A stretch of 64,000 bases of DNA from Halomonas ventosae (GTDB lineage Bacteria; Pseudomonadota; Gammaproteobacteria; Pseudomonadales; Halomonadaceae): the NCBI RefSeq assembly GCF_004361885.1, contig NZ_SNWH01000006.1, forward strand, positions 124,001-188,000. The letters are read 5' to 3'. The notes under the pieces were generated by a model. It ran no database searches. It saw nothing but the letters and a program-made list of their open reading frames with translations, and was not told the DNA's origin. The translations under genes were made by a program, and so were the position numbers. Numbering within the stretch: the stretch's first letter is position 1; every line of letters starts with the position of its first letter. This document shows, piece after piece, positions 30,934 through 40,245 of the stretch.

Positions 30934-32300
30934 CGTTCCCGAAATACCCTGAGTACAAGGTCTCCGGCGTCGAGTGGCTGGGCGAGGTGCCGGCGCATTG
31001 GAGCCTGTGCCGCTTCAAGCAGGTCTTTCAAGAGCGTGTAGGACGATCCCGAGATGGCAGCGGTGAACTTCTGTCAGTGTCTGCTTATTGGGGAGTCCGG
31101 CCGCGATCTGAGTCACGAGAAGAAGGTGAGCATCTGAGTCGAGCTGACTCGCTGGAAGGTTACAAGCTATGCGAAGCTGGTGACCTTGTCATGAACATCA
31201 TGCTGGCCTGGAATCGTGGGTTGGGGTTCGCATGGCAGAACGGTATTGTAAGCCCTGCCTATAGCGTTTTTTCTGTCGTAGATGGATCCGAGCCTAAGTT
31301 TCTTGATTACCTCGTTCGTTCAGACGAATACACTCGTTATTACAAAGCCTTTTCTGCAGGTGTGATTGACTCCCGTCTCCGACTGTATCCAGAAGTATTT
31401 GGCCGGCTAACCTGTGCTCTGCCTAACTATGATGAACAGGCTCATATCGCTACCTTCCTCGACCACGAAACCTCGCGCATCGACGCCTTGGTGGAGGAGC
31501 AGCAGCGACTGATCGAACTGCTCAAGGAGAAGCGCCAGGCGGTGATCTCCCATGCCGTCACCAAGGGGCTGGATCCTGATGTGCCGATGAAGGACTCCGG
31601 GGTGGAGTGGCTTGGCGAAGTGCCGGCGCATTGGGAGGTTAAGCCTCTACGACACCTCGGAGAATGTCAGAATGGGATCAACATAGGTGCCGATGCTTTT
31701 GGGTCTGGGTTTCCTTTCGTAAGTTATGGTGATGTTTACAAGAATGAGGTTTTGCCGACAAATCCAAAGGGCCTCGTGCAGTCATCCAGGGAAGATCGTG
31801 AAAGATACTCAATAAAAAAAGGTGATGTTCTTTTTACAAGAACATTAGAGATGGTAGAAGAGATTGGGTTTAGTTCGACTTGCTTCCAAGATATTCCCTC
31901 TGCGACTTTCGCTGGATTCTTGATAAGGTTTAGGCCTGACGAAGGAGTATTGTCGCCCAGTTTCTCTAGATACTTTTTTGGCAGTCAAAGGCTCAGGGAG
32001 TTCTTTGTAAAAGAAATGGAGATTGTGACTCGTGCTTCACTTGGGCAGGATTTGCTGAAAAGGATGAGTGTGCCAATCGCTCCTATTCAAGAGCAGGTTA
32101 GAACAGCGCAGCACTTGGATGCCATAACGCAGAAAATTGACTCATTGCTGGATCAGGCACGTGCTGCAATAAAACTACTAGCAGAACGCCGCTCCGCCCT
32201 GATCTCCGCCGCCGTCACCGGCAAGATCGATGTGCGTGGCTGGCAGCCCCTGGCAGGCTCATCGGTCACCGCTGACACCACACAATCGGAGATGGTATGA
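30930..32300 (+). CDS. hsdS: type I restriction-modification specificity subunit HsdS
   Basis: 456 residues with two target recognition domains (about 17-165 and 235-385), each followed by a conserved helical spacer (about 170-215 and 400-440). The boundary peptide [13 protein letters not shown] occurs before each TRD (DNA repeats 30967-31001 and 31600-31634). TRD DNA is visibly poorer in GC than the spacers and the neighbouring genes, consistent with domain exchange. The protein determines the bipartite recognition sequence of the HsdM complex; the target cannot be predicted here. It is coupled by ATGA overlaps to hsdM and to the GIY-YIG gene. Confidence 0.95.
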
Positions 32301-33250
32301 CGCAAGGACGCAGCATCCGGCTCTTCCTGGTGGACGGCACGCCCAACGGCCTGCTCACCGCCGAGATCATGAACTGGACCGGCCACGTGCTCACCGGGCC
32401 GCGCAGCAAGCTCAGCGAGCTGGTCCAGCGCCCGGAGTGCGGCCGCACCGGGATCTACTTCCTGGTCGGCCCGGATCCCGACAATAGCCTGCGCCCGCTG
32501 GTCTACATCGGCGAGAGCGACGACGTCGGCACCCGACTCAAGCAGCATAACCGACCCGAAGCTGTTTCAGGTTCTGGGGGCGGCAAGGATTTCTGGGAGA
32601 AGGTTTGCCTGGTCACCAGCAAGGACCAGAACCTCACCAAGGCCCATGTGAAATACCTGGAGAGCCTGCTGATCCAGAACGCCAGCCAGGTGGGCCGTTG
32701 CAAGTTGATCAACGGCACTGCACACGAGTACATCAACCTGCCCGAGTCGGACCGCGCCGATATGGCGTTCTTCATGGAACAGATCCGTACCGTGCTACCG
32801 GTGCTCGGGCTCGATTTCCTCCGCGAGACCTCCCGTCCTTCGCGGGAGCCCGCAGCAGCTCCGGCTGCCGAGCCCGAGGTATCGCCTCTCTTCACCCTGG
32901 AGGTGCCACGCCACGGCATCCGCGCCACCGGCCAGGAGATCGACGGCGAGTTCTATGTCTTCAAGGGATCCTTGGCTCGGGGCAGCTGGGTCGGCACCGA
33001 GCGCGGTTACCAGAGCCTCTATAACCAGTTCTGCGAGGACGGAGTGCTGGTAGAAAGCGATGGCACCCGCGTCTTCAACGAGGACCAGAGCTTCAGCAGC
33101 CCCAGCGCTGCCGCCGCGGTGGTCTCCGGCCGTAGTGCCAACGGACGGACATCTTGGAAAGCCGAGGGCAGCGGCTTGACCTATGGCGAGTGGCAGGATC
33201 GGCAGGTAAGTGCAGCTGTGACGATGCCGACGGCAATCGGCCATGAATAA
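32297..33250 (+). CDS. GIY-YIG nuclease domain protein with C-terminal DUF4357
   Basis: 317 residues. The GIY-YIG core is visible as GIYFLVG (GIY at 52-54) and VYIGES (69-74), followed by a conserved Arg (Arg80) and a downstream helix ([12 protein letters not shown]). A Pro/Ala-rich linker (about 180-200) leads to a DUF4357 module near the C-terminus ([23 protein letters not shown]). Proteins of this build recur in type I restriction loci; their role is not established. The start overlaps the hsdS stop (ATGA), so it is translated as part of the hsd operon. Confidence 0.82.
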   Translation: MTQGRSIRLFLVDGTPNGLLTAEIMNWTGHVLTGPRSKLSELVQRPECGRTGIYFLVGPDPDNSLRPLVYIGESDDVGTRLKQHNRPEAVSGSGGGKDFWEKVCLVTSKDQNLTKAHVKYLESLLIQNASQVGRCKLINGTAHEYINLPESDRADMAFFMEQIRTVLPVLGLDFLRETSRPSREPAAAPAAEPEVSPLFTLEVPRHGIRATGQEIDGEFYVFKGSLARGSWVGTERGYQSLYNQFCEDGVLVESDGTRVFNEDQSFSSPSAAAAVVSGRSANGRTSWKAEGSGLTYGEWQDRQVSAAVTMPTAIGHE

Positions 33251-33309
33251 GCTACAACAGCATCGTAATGACGGCACAAGAAGGTATTTCCACAACTGGA
33301 GCAGCTATA

Positions 33310-33903
33310 ATGGCAGAGCATGAGAACGGATCTCCGGTCTGCTGGATAGTCGCTGGGCCCAACGGTGCCGGCAAGACGACATTCGCCTTCAACTATCTGC
33401 CGCAAGTGGCCCGCTGTACGCGCTTTATCAACGCTGACTTGATCGCGGCTGGTCTGTCCCCTTTCGCTCCTGAACGCAACCTGGTGACAGCCAGTCGAAT
33501 CTTCTTGAATGAGATCGAGGAGGCTATTGACGAACGACAAGATTTTGCTTTCGAAACCACGCTGTCCGGCCGTGGATGCTCGCGACTGGTAAAGCGATTG
33601 CTTTCCGATGGATGGAGAGTCGAACTGGTATACCTCGCACTACCATCAGTCGAGATGTCCCGCCTTCGCGTTGCCGAGCGGGTTTCTCATGGTGGGCATA
33701 ACATTGCGCTTAAGGACATTCAGCGCCGCTTCCCGCGAAGCTTGAATAATTTACTGACCCTTTATGCACCCCTTGTCAGTCGCGCACGTTGTCTTATGAA
33801 TGACCGGGATCAGCCGGAACCTGTGTTCGAACAACGCGGCCGATACCGGCAAATTTTCAATAGTTTCCTGTTTGATTCACTGTCCCAGGAGGCAATATCA
33901 TGA
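33310..33903 (+). CDS. zeta-toxin-like P-loop kinase
   Basis: 197 residues from ATG 33310 (gga-containing RBS at about 33296); an upstream ATG at 33268 lacks an RBS. Walker A is GPNGAGKTT (16-24), followed by [10 protein letters not shown], the zeta/PezT-like segment near the substrate site, and FETTLSGRG (81-89). A second Arg-rich segment ([24 protein letters not shown]) resembles the lid of zeta-like kinases. Zeta toxins phosphorylate UDP-N-acetylglucosamine. A 67-codon gene overlaps its stop by 4 bp and is the likely antitoxin. Chromosomal AAA/zeta-like proteins of this type are little studied, so toxicity is inferred. Confidence 0.75.
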   Translation: MAEHENGSPVCWIVAGPNGAGKTTFAFNYLPQVARCTRFINADLIAAGLSPFAPERNLVTASRIFLNEIEEAIDERQDFAFETTLSGRGCSRLVKRLLSDGWRVELVYLALPSVEMSRLRVAERVSHGGHNIALKDIQRRFPRSLNNLLTLYAPLVSRARCLMNDRDQPEPVFEQRGRYRQIFNSFLFDSLSQEAIS

Positions 33904-34103
33904 CTCAACTTCCACCGGATACGCAGGAAATGCTCGATAGCCTTCGCACGGCAGTGGCTGACACATTGGAGCGCAAGCGGCGCCTTGGCCAGTATGCCGT
34001 TTTCTGGCAGGACGGAAAGCCCGTCTTCATCGGCGAGGATGCCCCTCGTTACCCTGATGACGACGAGGTCTCGACACAAGCCGATGATCACCATGGCCAA
34101 TGA
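33900..34103 (+). CDS. small partner of the zeta-like kinase, putative antitoxin
   Basis: 67 residues. A predicted N-terminal helix ([23 protein letters not shown]) is followed by a short beta segment ([17 protein letters not shown]) and an acidic tail. The ATG overlaps the kinase stop (ATGA), showing translational coupling, and the size and charge suit an antitoxin. The order is kinase first, opposite to the epsilon-zeta and PezAT operons. No DNA-binding motif is visible. Confidence 0.6.
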   Translation: MTQLPPDTQEMLDSLRTAVADTLERKRRLGQYAVFWQDGKPVFIGEDAPRYPDDDEVSTQADDHHGQ

Positions 34104-34170
34104 ACCCTGCATTCGCCGATCGGTTGTGCCGGATGTTATTGATAGCTAACCGGTCTGACGGAGCTTCCCC

Positions 34171-34362
34171 ATGTGCGGTCGCTTCGCCCTCTACAGTGAC
34201 TTCCCCACCCTGGCGGCTTCTCTCAAGCTGCCGCTGGCTGAAGGCGAGCTGACGCCTCGCTACAACGTGGCGCCGGGTACCTGGATCCCCGCCGTGCGCA
34301 GGCGCGATGAGGACTCCTCCCACTGTCAAACTAGTTGGTGTTTCAACGGTTCTAGACTCTGA
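34171..34362 (+). pseudogene. SRAP (YedK/HMCES) family gene, 5' fragment
   Basis: Begins MCGRFALYSDFPTLA, the invariant SRAP N-terminus with catalytic Cys2, which crosslinks to abasic sites in single-stranded DNA. Homology ends near residue 48 (about base 34312), after TPRYNVAPGTWIPAVRRRD. The remaining codons to the stop at 34362 are unrelated. A full SRAP protein is about 220 residues and the rest is not found nearby. The break marks one edge of a deletion or insertion in the defence island. Confidence 0.8.
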
Positions 34363-34386
34363 ACCGTGTGGGCGTGACGAGGTTCC

Positions 34387-34547
34387 GAGAAGATTCTCGA
34401 CGCCTTCGCCTTCTACTACCGCAAGGCCGAGCTGACCGATGTCTCCGATCTCAACATCTTCTATGACCTCCAGCCGAGCCTGGAGCCAGCGGCATCTACC
34501 CCTGGCTTGGGGTGGAGAGCTTTGCCGATCTTGTCGTCAAGCTGTGA
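34387..34547 (+). pseudogene. probable relic of the C-terminal end of hsdR (type I restriction subunit)
   Basis: Two frames joined by a shift at about 34484-34488 read EKILDAFAFYYRKAELTDVS, DLNIFYDLQPSLEP, then SGIYPWLGVESFADLVVKL and a stop at 34545-34547. The pattern of a helix, a YDL-x-x-x-L segment and an aliphatic C-terminal helix resembles the last 50 residues of some HsdR subunits as I recall them. It sits in the hsd island, where an hsdR would be expected and is missing. The assignment is tentative and needs a homology search. Confidence 0.45.
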
Positions 34548-34551
34548 TCGC

Positions 34552-34578
34552 GCCCGTGCCTGGCGACCAGGCACGGGC
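34552..34578. terminator. strong hairpin between the defence island and ggt
   Basis: A perfect 12-bp stem (34552-34563 with 34567-34578) and 3-nt loop. It lies 9 bp beyond the ggt stop on the minus strand. No T-tract follows on either strand, so termination is likely but not certain. Confidence 0.5.
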
Positions 34579-34586
34579 ATGGGGGG

Positions 34587-36326
34587 TTACAGGCCCAAGG
34601 CAGAGGAGGTGGAGCGGCGCGGGTCGGCACCGCCGTAGAACATGCCGTCCCTGATCGTGATCGACTGGGCGGCCCCCATGGCAGGTTGCAGGCTGATGGT
34701 ATGGCCGCGCTCCTTGAGCAACTCGAGCGTATCGGGGCTGAAGCCGGCCTCGATGCGAATCTCGTCGGGAAGCCATTGGTGATGCATACGGGGCGCGCTG
34801 ACTGCGGATTGGATGTTCATGTCGTGGTCGATGACATTCATCAGTACCTGCAGGGTGGTGGTGATGATGCGCGAGCCGCCGGGACTGCCGGTGATGAGGA
34901 AGTTCTTGCCGTCACGCTTGACGATGGTGGGTGTCATTGACGAGAGCATGCGCTTGCCGGGTTCGACCTTGTTGGCCTCACCCCCTATCAAGCCATAGGC
35001 GTTGGGCACGCCGGGCTTGGCGGAAAAGTCGTCCATCTCGTTGTTGAGCAGAAAGCCGGCGCCCTTGACCACGATGCCGGAGCCATAGCTGAAGTTGATG
35101 GTGTAGGTGTTGGAGACCGCCAGGCCATTTCCGTCGGCGATGGAGAAGTGGGTGGTCTCGTTGGACTCGTAGTCAGAGGGGTTGCCGGGCGCAATCTCGC
35201 TGCTGGGAGTGGCCCGGTCGCCGATCTGGCTGCGCAGCTCCGCGGCATAGGCCTCGGAGGTGAGGCCCGCCAGGGGAACGTCGACAAAGTCGGTGTCGCC
35301 GAGGAACTCCGAGCGGTCGGCGTAGGCACGCTTCATCGCCTCGGCCATCAGATGCATGCTTTCCGCGGAGCCGAAACCCAGCTCACTGATGGGATACGCC
35401 TCGAGAATGTTGAGTATCTGCACGATATGCACGCCGCCGGAAGAGGGCGGGCTCATCGCATAGATATCGTAGCCCCGGTAGGTGCCATGGCTCGGCTCAC
35501 GAATCACCGGCGCATAGTTCGCCATGTCCTCCAGGCTGATCAGGCCGTCGTGACGCTGCATTTCTGCGACGATCATCTGCGCCGTTTTTCCCTCGTAGAA
35601 CTCGCGCGCTCCCTGCGCAGCGATGCGCTTGAGGGTGTCGGCGAGAGCCGGCTGGCGGAAGGTCTCGCCTACCTCGTAGGCACTGCCGTCCTCCTTGAAG
35701 AACTTGGCCATGCTGGCATCCCAGGCCTCGAAGCGCTCTCGGGTGTCCTGCAGGCCCTGGACGAAGCGCGCAGGTACCGCAAAGCCCTCTTCGGCCAGCT
35801 GAATGGCAGGCGCCAGCGCGTCGGCCAGGCTCATGGTACCGTATTGCTCCAATGCCAAGGCCAGGCCGGCGACGGTACCCGGAACGCCCGCGGCAAGGTG
35901 GGTAAAGCGTGAGCGCTGGGGCACGGCATCGCCGCTCTCATCCTGAAACATGGTCTCGAAGGCGGCGGCAGGTGCGGTCTCACGGTAGTCGATGGCGATC
36001 ACCTCGCCGCTGTTCTCATCGGAGATCAGCATGAAGCCGCCGCCGCCGATATTGCCCGAGCGAGGCTGGGTCACCGCCAGGGTAAAACCGGCGACCACGG
36101 CGGCATCCACCGCGTTGCCGCCGTTGGCGAGCACATCACGGGCCACCTGCGAGGCAAGAAAATGACTGGTGGCGACCATGCCACTAGGGCTCTGCTGGGG
36201 ATGGAAACGCTCGCCCTCGAGGATGGCTTGCTGGGCGAGCAGCGTGGGCGTCACCAGTAGGCCGCCGATGACAAGAACCGCGGCGAGCGCTTTACGGGCG
36301 TGTCGGCTATCAAACGTAGTGGTCAT
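34587..36326 (-). CDS. ggt: gamma-glutamyltransferase (glutathione hydrolase), periplasmic
   Basis: Ntn-hydrolase proenzyme of 579 residues that cleaves the gamma-glutamyl bond of glutathione and transfers or hydrolyses it. ATG 36326 opens a Sec signal peptide (ARKALAAVLVIGGLLVTPTLLAQQ). The autoprocessing nucleophile is Thr391 in NETTHFSIADGNGLAVSNTY, the same number as in Escherichia coli Ggt. The substrate-site PRSGNIGGGGFML and the oxyanion-type GSPGGSRIITTT are present. It lies near chaC, another glutathione-degrading gene. Confidence 0.95.
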   Translation of the reverse strand: MTTTFDSRHARKALAAVLVIGGLLVTPTLLAQQAILEGERFHPQQSPSGMVATSHFLASQVARDVLANGGNAVDAAVVAGFTLAVTQPRSGNIGGGGFMLISDENSGEVIAIDYRETAPAAAFETMFQDESGDAVPQRSRFTHLAAGVPGTVAGLALALEQYGTMSLADALAPAIQLAEEGFAVPARFVQGLQDTRERFEAWDASMAKFFKEDGSAYEVGETFRQPALADTLKRIAAQGAREFYEGKTAQMIVAEMQRHDGLISLEDMANYAPVIREPSHGTYRGYDIYAMSPPSSGGVHIVQILNILEAYPISELGFGSAESMHLMAEAMKRAYADRSEFLGDTDFVDVPLAGLTSEAYAAELRSQIGDRATPSSEIAPGNPSDYESNETTHFSIADGNGLAVSNTYTINFSYGSGIVVKGAGFLLNNEMDDFSAKPGVPNAYGLIGGEANKVEPGKRMLSSMTPTIVKRDGKNFLITGSPGGSRIITTTLQVLMNVIDHDMNIQSAVSAPRMHHQWLPDEIRIEAGFSPDTLELLKERGHTISLQPAMGAAQSITIRDGMFYGGADPRRSTSSALGL

Positions 36327-36471
36327 GCTTTGTTGTCCTTTGTTGTTGCGCAGGGTTGTTGCGCAGGCGCGCGGCCGTCTCGGCATCGAAAAGCGTGTCG
36401 TCGCTACGCCCCAGGATCGCCTCGGTGACAAGGGCCTTGTGTAGAGAGGCCACGAGGCCGCTGTGGTCGTG

Positions 36472-38211
36472 TCAGGCATCCAGGCGGCTGGCCACGGCAT
36501 CCAGGAAGCCCTGCATGTCGACGACGGTTTCGGAGGCGGGGTCGGTGGTCTTGCCCTTGAGATCGCCGGTGATGATGCCGTCGGCGACGGTATCGATCAG
36601 TGCGGCCTTGAGGCGGGTGGCATAGTCGATCAGGGGCGCGTTGTCCTCACGCTCGCCAAGGGTCTCCAGGGCGTTGGCCACGGCGAAGATCAGCGCCGAG
36701 GAGTTGAAGTGCGCCTCCTGGCCATCGCTCTCCAGGTACGTCAGGTAGAGATCATGGGCGGTGCCGTGGGGTGCCTCGAAGAGCATGGTGCCGCTCTTGC
36801 TCTCGATGATCGAGCTGGCGGTGGCCAGGCTGCCGCCGAGAGCGGCGGAGATGTCCGAGAAGATGTCGCCGTCGAGGTTCTGCGCCGGATAGAGGGCGTT
36901 GCGCGGCGGGTCGGTGATCATCTTGATCAGCTGGCTGGAGGGTCGCATGATCATGAACGACGGCGGCGGGGTGTCGGCCTGGGCCAGCTCGCGGCGCACA
37001 TCCGTGATGACGGTACTGAACACCTCGTCATAATCCATGTACTCGCGCTTGAGGCCGAAGTAGACCTCCTTCTGTTTGCGCGAGGCGTCGCGGAACACCT
37101 GGGTGACCCAGTCCTTGATGGCCTCGTGGTCGTTGGACATCAGCAGGATGGGGTCGCCCTGCTTGACGTGGCGGGCGTGCTTCTCGTCGCCGTCGACGAT
37201 CACCTTGAGGATGCCGTCCTCCACGGCGGGGGCGTTGTAGCTGCCGTACTGGTCGCCGCCGCCGGCGCTCATCCGCGACAGCGAGACGTGCGCCTTGCGG
37301 GTGGGGATGCCGTGCACCTTGAGCTGCTCGACCAGCTTGTAGAGCTTGCGCCCGGTGGTGTTGTCCGGCACGCCCCACAGCGCCCGCTGGGGCGGGTTGG
37401 CGACGATGCGCGCGGCCTGGGCGTCGATCAGCTCATAGTGGTAGGCGAGTCCCGATGCCTCGACCTGGGCTCGATAGTGTTTATCGTAGATGCCCTCGAT
37501 GGCGGCGCGCATCACGCCGTCGTAGCCGGCGATCACGGTGTCCTTGAGGCCCAGGTAGATATCGCGCTTCTCGTCGATGGCGCGCTGGAAGAAGCGGTGC
37601 GCCCAGGCCTTGATCGCGTCGATGTCGTTGGTGGCGAGCAGCCAGGGGTCGCCCTTCTTGACCTCGCGGCGGTGCAGTTCCACCGGATCACCGCTGGCGC
37701 CCACGAACATCAGCTTGACGATGCCGGTGGCGGAGGAGAGCTCGTTGTAGCTGTCCTTGCTGCCGCCGGTCGCCATGGTGTCGACCTCGATGTCGCGACC
37801 GATCCACTCGGGCTTGTTGAACTGCAGGTTGCGGAACTGGATGTCCTCGCGGGTGATGTTGCCGCCGATGCCCTTGCGGATGGCGCCATTGGGGGATTTG
37901 GTGGCCAGCGGGTGCAAGGTGGTGCCATCGAGCTCGGGATGGGCCGCCAGCAGCTCGCCCAGCTGGGCGCGGTTGACCGTCATGCCGGCGTTCTTCACAC
38001 CCACCCCGTGGCGCTTGAGCGCCTCGATGGCATCGATCACCGCCTGGCCGTTGGTGACCAGGCGATTCTCCGCGGTCAGGTCGATCTCCACCAGCTCGAT
38101 GTCAAGCCTGGAGGTCACGAAGGTGTCGAGGATCCGCTCGAAGGCCACCTGCGCCATCTCGTCGCCGTGCAGGATGACCAGGGGGGCTGTCACGTTGATC
38201 TTGCTGCTCAT
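36472..38211 (-). CDS. icd: NADP-dependent isocitrate dehydrogenase, long form
   Basis: 579 residues from ATG 38211 (MSSKINVTAPLVILHGDEMAQ), RBS aaggga 6-7 nt upstream; the longer frame runs over ilvA and was rejected. It belongs to the isocitrate/isopropylmalate dehydrogenase superfamily: LVILHGDEMAQV at the N-terminus, KSPNGAIRKGIGGNITRE substrate-site segment, and the signature NLDGDIFSDISAALGGSLATA near the C-terminus. At 579 residues it is longer than the 416-residue E. coli Icd and shorter than the 740-residue monomeric type. The reaction is oxidative decarboxylation of isocitrate to 2-oxoglutarate. NADP preference is inferred. Confidence 0.85.
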   Translation of the reverse strand: MSSKINVTAPLVILHGDEMAQVAFERILDTFVTSRLDIELVEIDLTAENRLVTNGQAVIDAIEALKRHGVGVKNAGMTVNRAQLGELLAAHPELDGTTLHPLATKSPNGAIRKGIGGNITREDIQFRNLQFNKPEWIGRDIEVDTMATGGSKDSYNELSSATGIVKLMFVGASGDPVELHRREVKKGDPWLLATNDIDAIKAWAHRFFQRAIDEKRDIYLGLKDTVIAGYDGVMRAAIEGIYDKHYRAQVEASGLAYHYELIDAQAARIVANPPQRALWGVPDNTTGRKLYKLVEQLKVHGIPTRKAHVSLSRMSAGGGDQYGSYNAPAVEDGILKVIVDGDEKHARHVKQGDPILLMSNDHEAIKDWVTQVFRDASRKQKEVYFGLKREYMDYDEVFSTVITDVRRELAQADTPPPSFMIMRPSSQLIKMITDPPRNALYPAQNLDGDIFSDISAALGGSLATASSIIESKSGTMLFEAPHGTAHDLYLTYLESDGQEAHFNSSALIFAVANALETLGEREDNAPLIDYATRLKAALIDTVADGIITGDLKGKTTDPASETVVDMQGFLDAVASRLDA

Positions 38212-38309
38212 CACTTTTCCCTTGTTGAGACGATGTAAACCGCTGCGATGATCGAATGCGCACAGGGTACGCCTGCCGCGGATTCGGCGCCATGTGCTCG
38301 GGCTGGCGG

Positions 38310-39563
38310 TCAGTGCCCCTCGGGGTCGGTGGCCCAGCGTTCGTCCGGATGCACCTCGTTGGCGGGCAGTACCGGGTCGTAGCCCTCGGCGCGCAGCGCG
38401 GCGATCAATTCGCGGGTGTGATCGCCGCCCAGGGTCTCGAGGGTGGCCTCGACCTCGGTGGCGCGCAGCGAGAGGTCGGTGAAGGTACGCTGGTGGGCGA
38501 TCTGGATGACGTTGGCGCGCAGCGCGCCAAGCAGGCGGGTGAGCTCGGCCAGCGAGCCGGGCACGTCGGGGATGCCGACGCGCACCCGCACGATGCGCCC
38601 GGAGCGCACCAGGCCGCGCTGGATCACCGAGGAGAGCGCCAGCATGTCGATGTTGCCGCCGCACAGCACCAGCCCCACCTTGCGGCCGCGGTAGCGCGCC
38701 GGGTCGGTAAGCAGGGCGGCGAGTCCCGCGGCGCCGGCACCCTCGGCCACCGTCTTCTCGATCTCCAGCAGCATCAGGATGGCGCGCTCGAGCTCGGGCT
38801 CGTCCACCAGCACGATATCGTTGACCAGTTCGCGCACGATCTCGCGGGTCAACATGCCCGGCTGCTTCACGGCGATGCCTTCGGCCAGGCTGGCCAGGCC
38901 GCAGTGGATGGGCTCATTGGCCAGTGCCTGCTTCATGGCGGGAAAGCGCTGGGTCTGCACGCCGATTACCTCGATCTCGGGCTTTAGCGCCTTGGCCGCC
39001 ACGGCATTGCCGCTGATCAGCCCGCCGCCGCCGACGGGGATCACCAGGCAGTCGAGGTCGGGGACCTCCTCGAGCATCTCCAGGGCGATGGTGCCCTGGC
39101 CGGCGATGATTCGCTCGTCGTCGTAAGGATGCACGAAGACCAGATTGCGCTCCTTGGCCAGACGCCGGGCATGAAGTCCAGCCTCGTCGACCCCGTTGCC
39201 CTGCAGATGGACCTCGGCGCCGAGGTGGCGGGTGTTGCGTACCTTGAGGTTGGGGGTGTGGCGAGGCATGACGATGGTGGCATGGATGCCCAGCCGCTTG
39301 GCGTGATAGGCCACCGCCTGGGCATGGTTACCCGCCGACATGGCGATCACGCCCCGGGCGCGCTCCTCGGGGCTGAGCGAGAGCAGGTGATTGAGGGCGC
39401 CGCGCTCCTTGAAGGAGGCGGTGAACTGGTGGTTCTCGAACTTGATGTAGAGCTCGCAGCCAGTGAGCCGCGAGAGGGTGGTGGAGGGCAGGCAGGCGGT
39501 GCGCTCCACGCTGCCCTGCAGGCGGGCGGCGGCCTGTCGGACGTCGTCGAGGGTCACGCTCAT
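38310..39563 (-). CDS. ilvA: threonine ammonia-lyase with C-terminal ACT domain
   Basis: PLP enzyme of 417 residues making 2-oxobutanoate from threonine. The PLP lysine is Lys52 in HQFTASFKERGALN; the phosphate-binding loop is PVGGGGLISG. A single ACT-like domain (about 335-410, VRVGIPDVPGSLAELTRLLGAL) replaces the long double regulatory domain of E. coli IlvA, so it is the medium-length form. Assignment to biosynthesis or catabolism is not fixed by sequence. Its ATG overlaps the chaC stop (39560-39563). Confidence 0.92.
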   Translation of the reverse strand: MSVTLDDVRQAAARLQGSVERTACLPSTTLSRLTGCELYIKFENHQFTASFKERGALNHLLSLSPEERARGVIAMSAGNHAQAVAYHAKRLGIHATIVMPRHTPNLKVRNTRHLGAEVHLQGNGVDEAGLHARRLAKERNLVFVHPYDDERIIAGQGTIALEMLEEVPDLDCLVIPVGGGGLISGNAVAAKALKPEIEVIGVQTQRFPAMKQALANEPIHCGLASLAEGIAVKQPGMLTREIVRELVNDIVLVDEPELERAILMLLEIEKTVAEGAGAAGLAALLTDPARYRGRKVGLVLCGGNIDMLALSSVIQRGLVRSGRIVRVRVGIPDVPGSLAELTRLLGALRANVIQIAHQRTFTDLSLRATEVEATLETLGGDHTRELIAALRAEGYDPVLPANEVHPDERWATDPEGH

Positions 39564-40180
39564 GGGCGGGTCGTCTCCGATGAGGGGCGCGGGTGGGGAT
39601 CGCGGGTGTCTTGCCGGGCGGGCAGGCGCGCTGCCAGGGCGAACACGTGGGGGTCGTCGACGCCGAGCTCGCCCAGGGCTTGGGCCAGGTTGACCAGGTA
39701 GTCGCGGTTGGGGCCGCTGGGGCCGTGGGCCATGGCGATCTGCTCGGCGATGGCCTCCAGCGGGGCCTCGCCGAGAAAGGCAGCGTTGTCTTCGGTGGCA
39801 AGGTACACCAGCCCCTCGGCGCTCGGCGGCCGGGCATCATCGTCGAAGTGCAGGCGGATCACCTCGCGCAGGTAACCGTTCTTCTCGCGCACGTCGAGTG
39901 GGCCGAGCACCTCGGGGGTGATGCGGTAGGCCATGCCGTGGCAGGTCGCCCCGGGTTCGCGCACCAGGGTGACCACCCGGCCCGGCGCCTCGGGGGTGCC
40001 GCGGTGGTCGTGGGAGCCCTGCCAGAAGCGGCGCGCCCAGCCCTGGATATGCGCCGGGCGGCGCTCGAGGAAGGGGAAGTCGGCCTTCCAGATCAGCGAG
40101 CCGTAGCCGAACAGCCAGATCTCGTCGTGGCCGTCGAAGTGGGTCATCTGTCGGTTGCGGTGGGTCGTGTCGAGAGTCAT
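39560..40180 (-). CDS. chaC: ChaC-like gamma-glutamylcyclotransferase
   Basis: 206 residues. The glycine loop WLFGYGSLIWKADFPF, the RRFWQGSHDHRGTPEAPGR motif and YLATEDNAAFLG define the ChaC family, which degrades cytosolic glutathione to 5-oxoproline and Cys-Gly. Start 40180 or an internal ATG at 40147; neither has a convincing RBS. It is translationally coupled to ilvA. With ggt 3 kb away, both periplasmic and cytosolic glutathione breakdown are encoded here. Confidence 0.9.
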   Translation of the reverse strand: MTLDTTHRNRQMTHFDGHDEIWLFGYGSLIWKADFPFLERRPAHIQGWARRFWQGSHDHRGTPEAPGRVVTLVREPGATCHGMAYRITPEVLGPLDVREKNGYLREVIRLHFDDDARPPSAEGLVYLATEDNAAFLGEAPLEAIAEQIAMAHGPSGPNRDYLVNLAQALGELGVDDPHVFALAARLPARQDTRDPHPRPSSETTRP

Positions 40181-40245
40181 CCCTGAATGATGCGTCGGCC
40201 GGTGGCGAATGTCGACGGCCGCCGGGCGGGTGAGCCGATAAGCCC

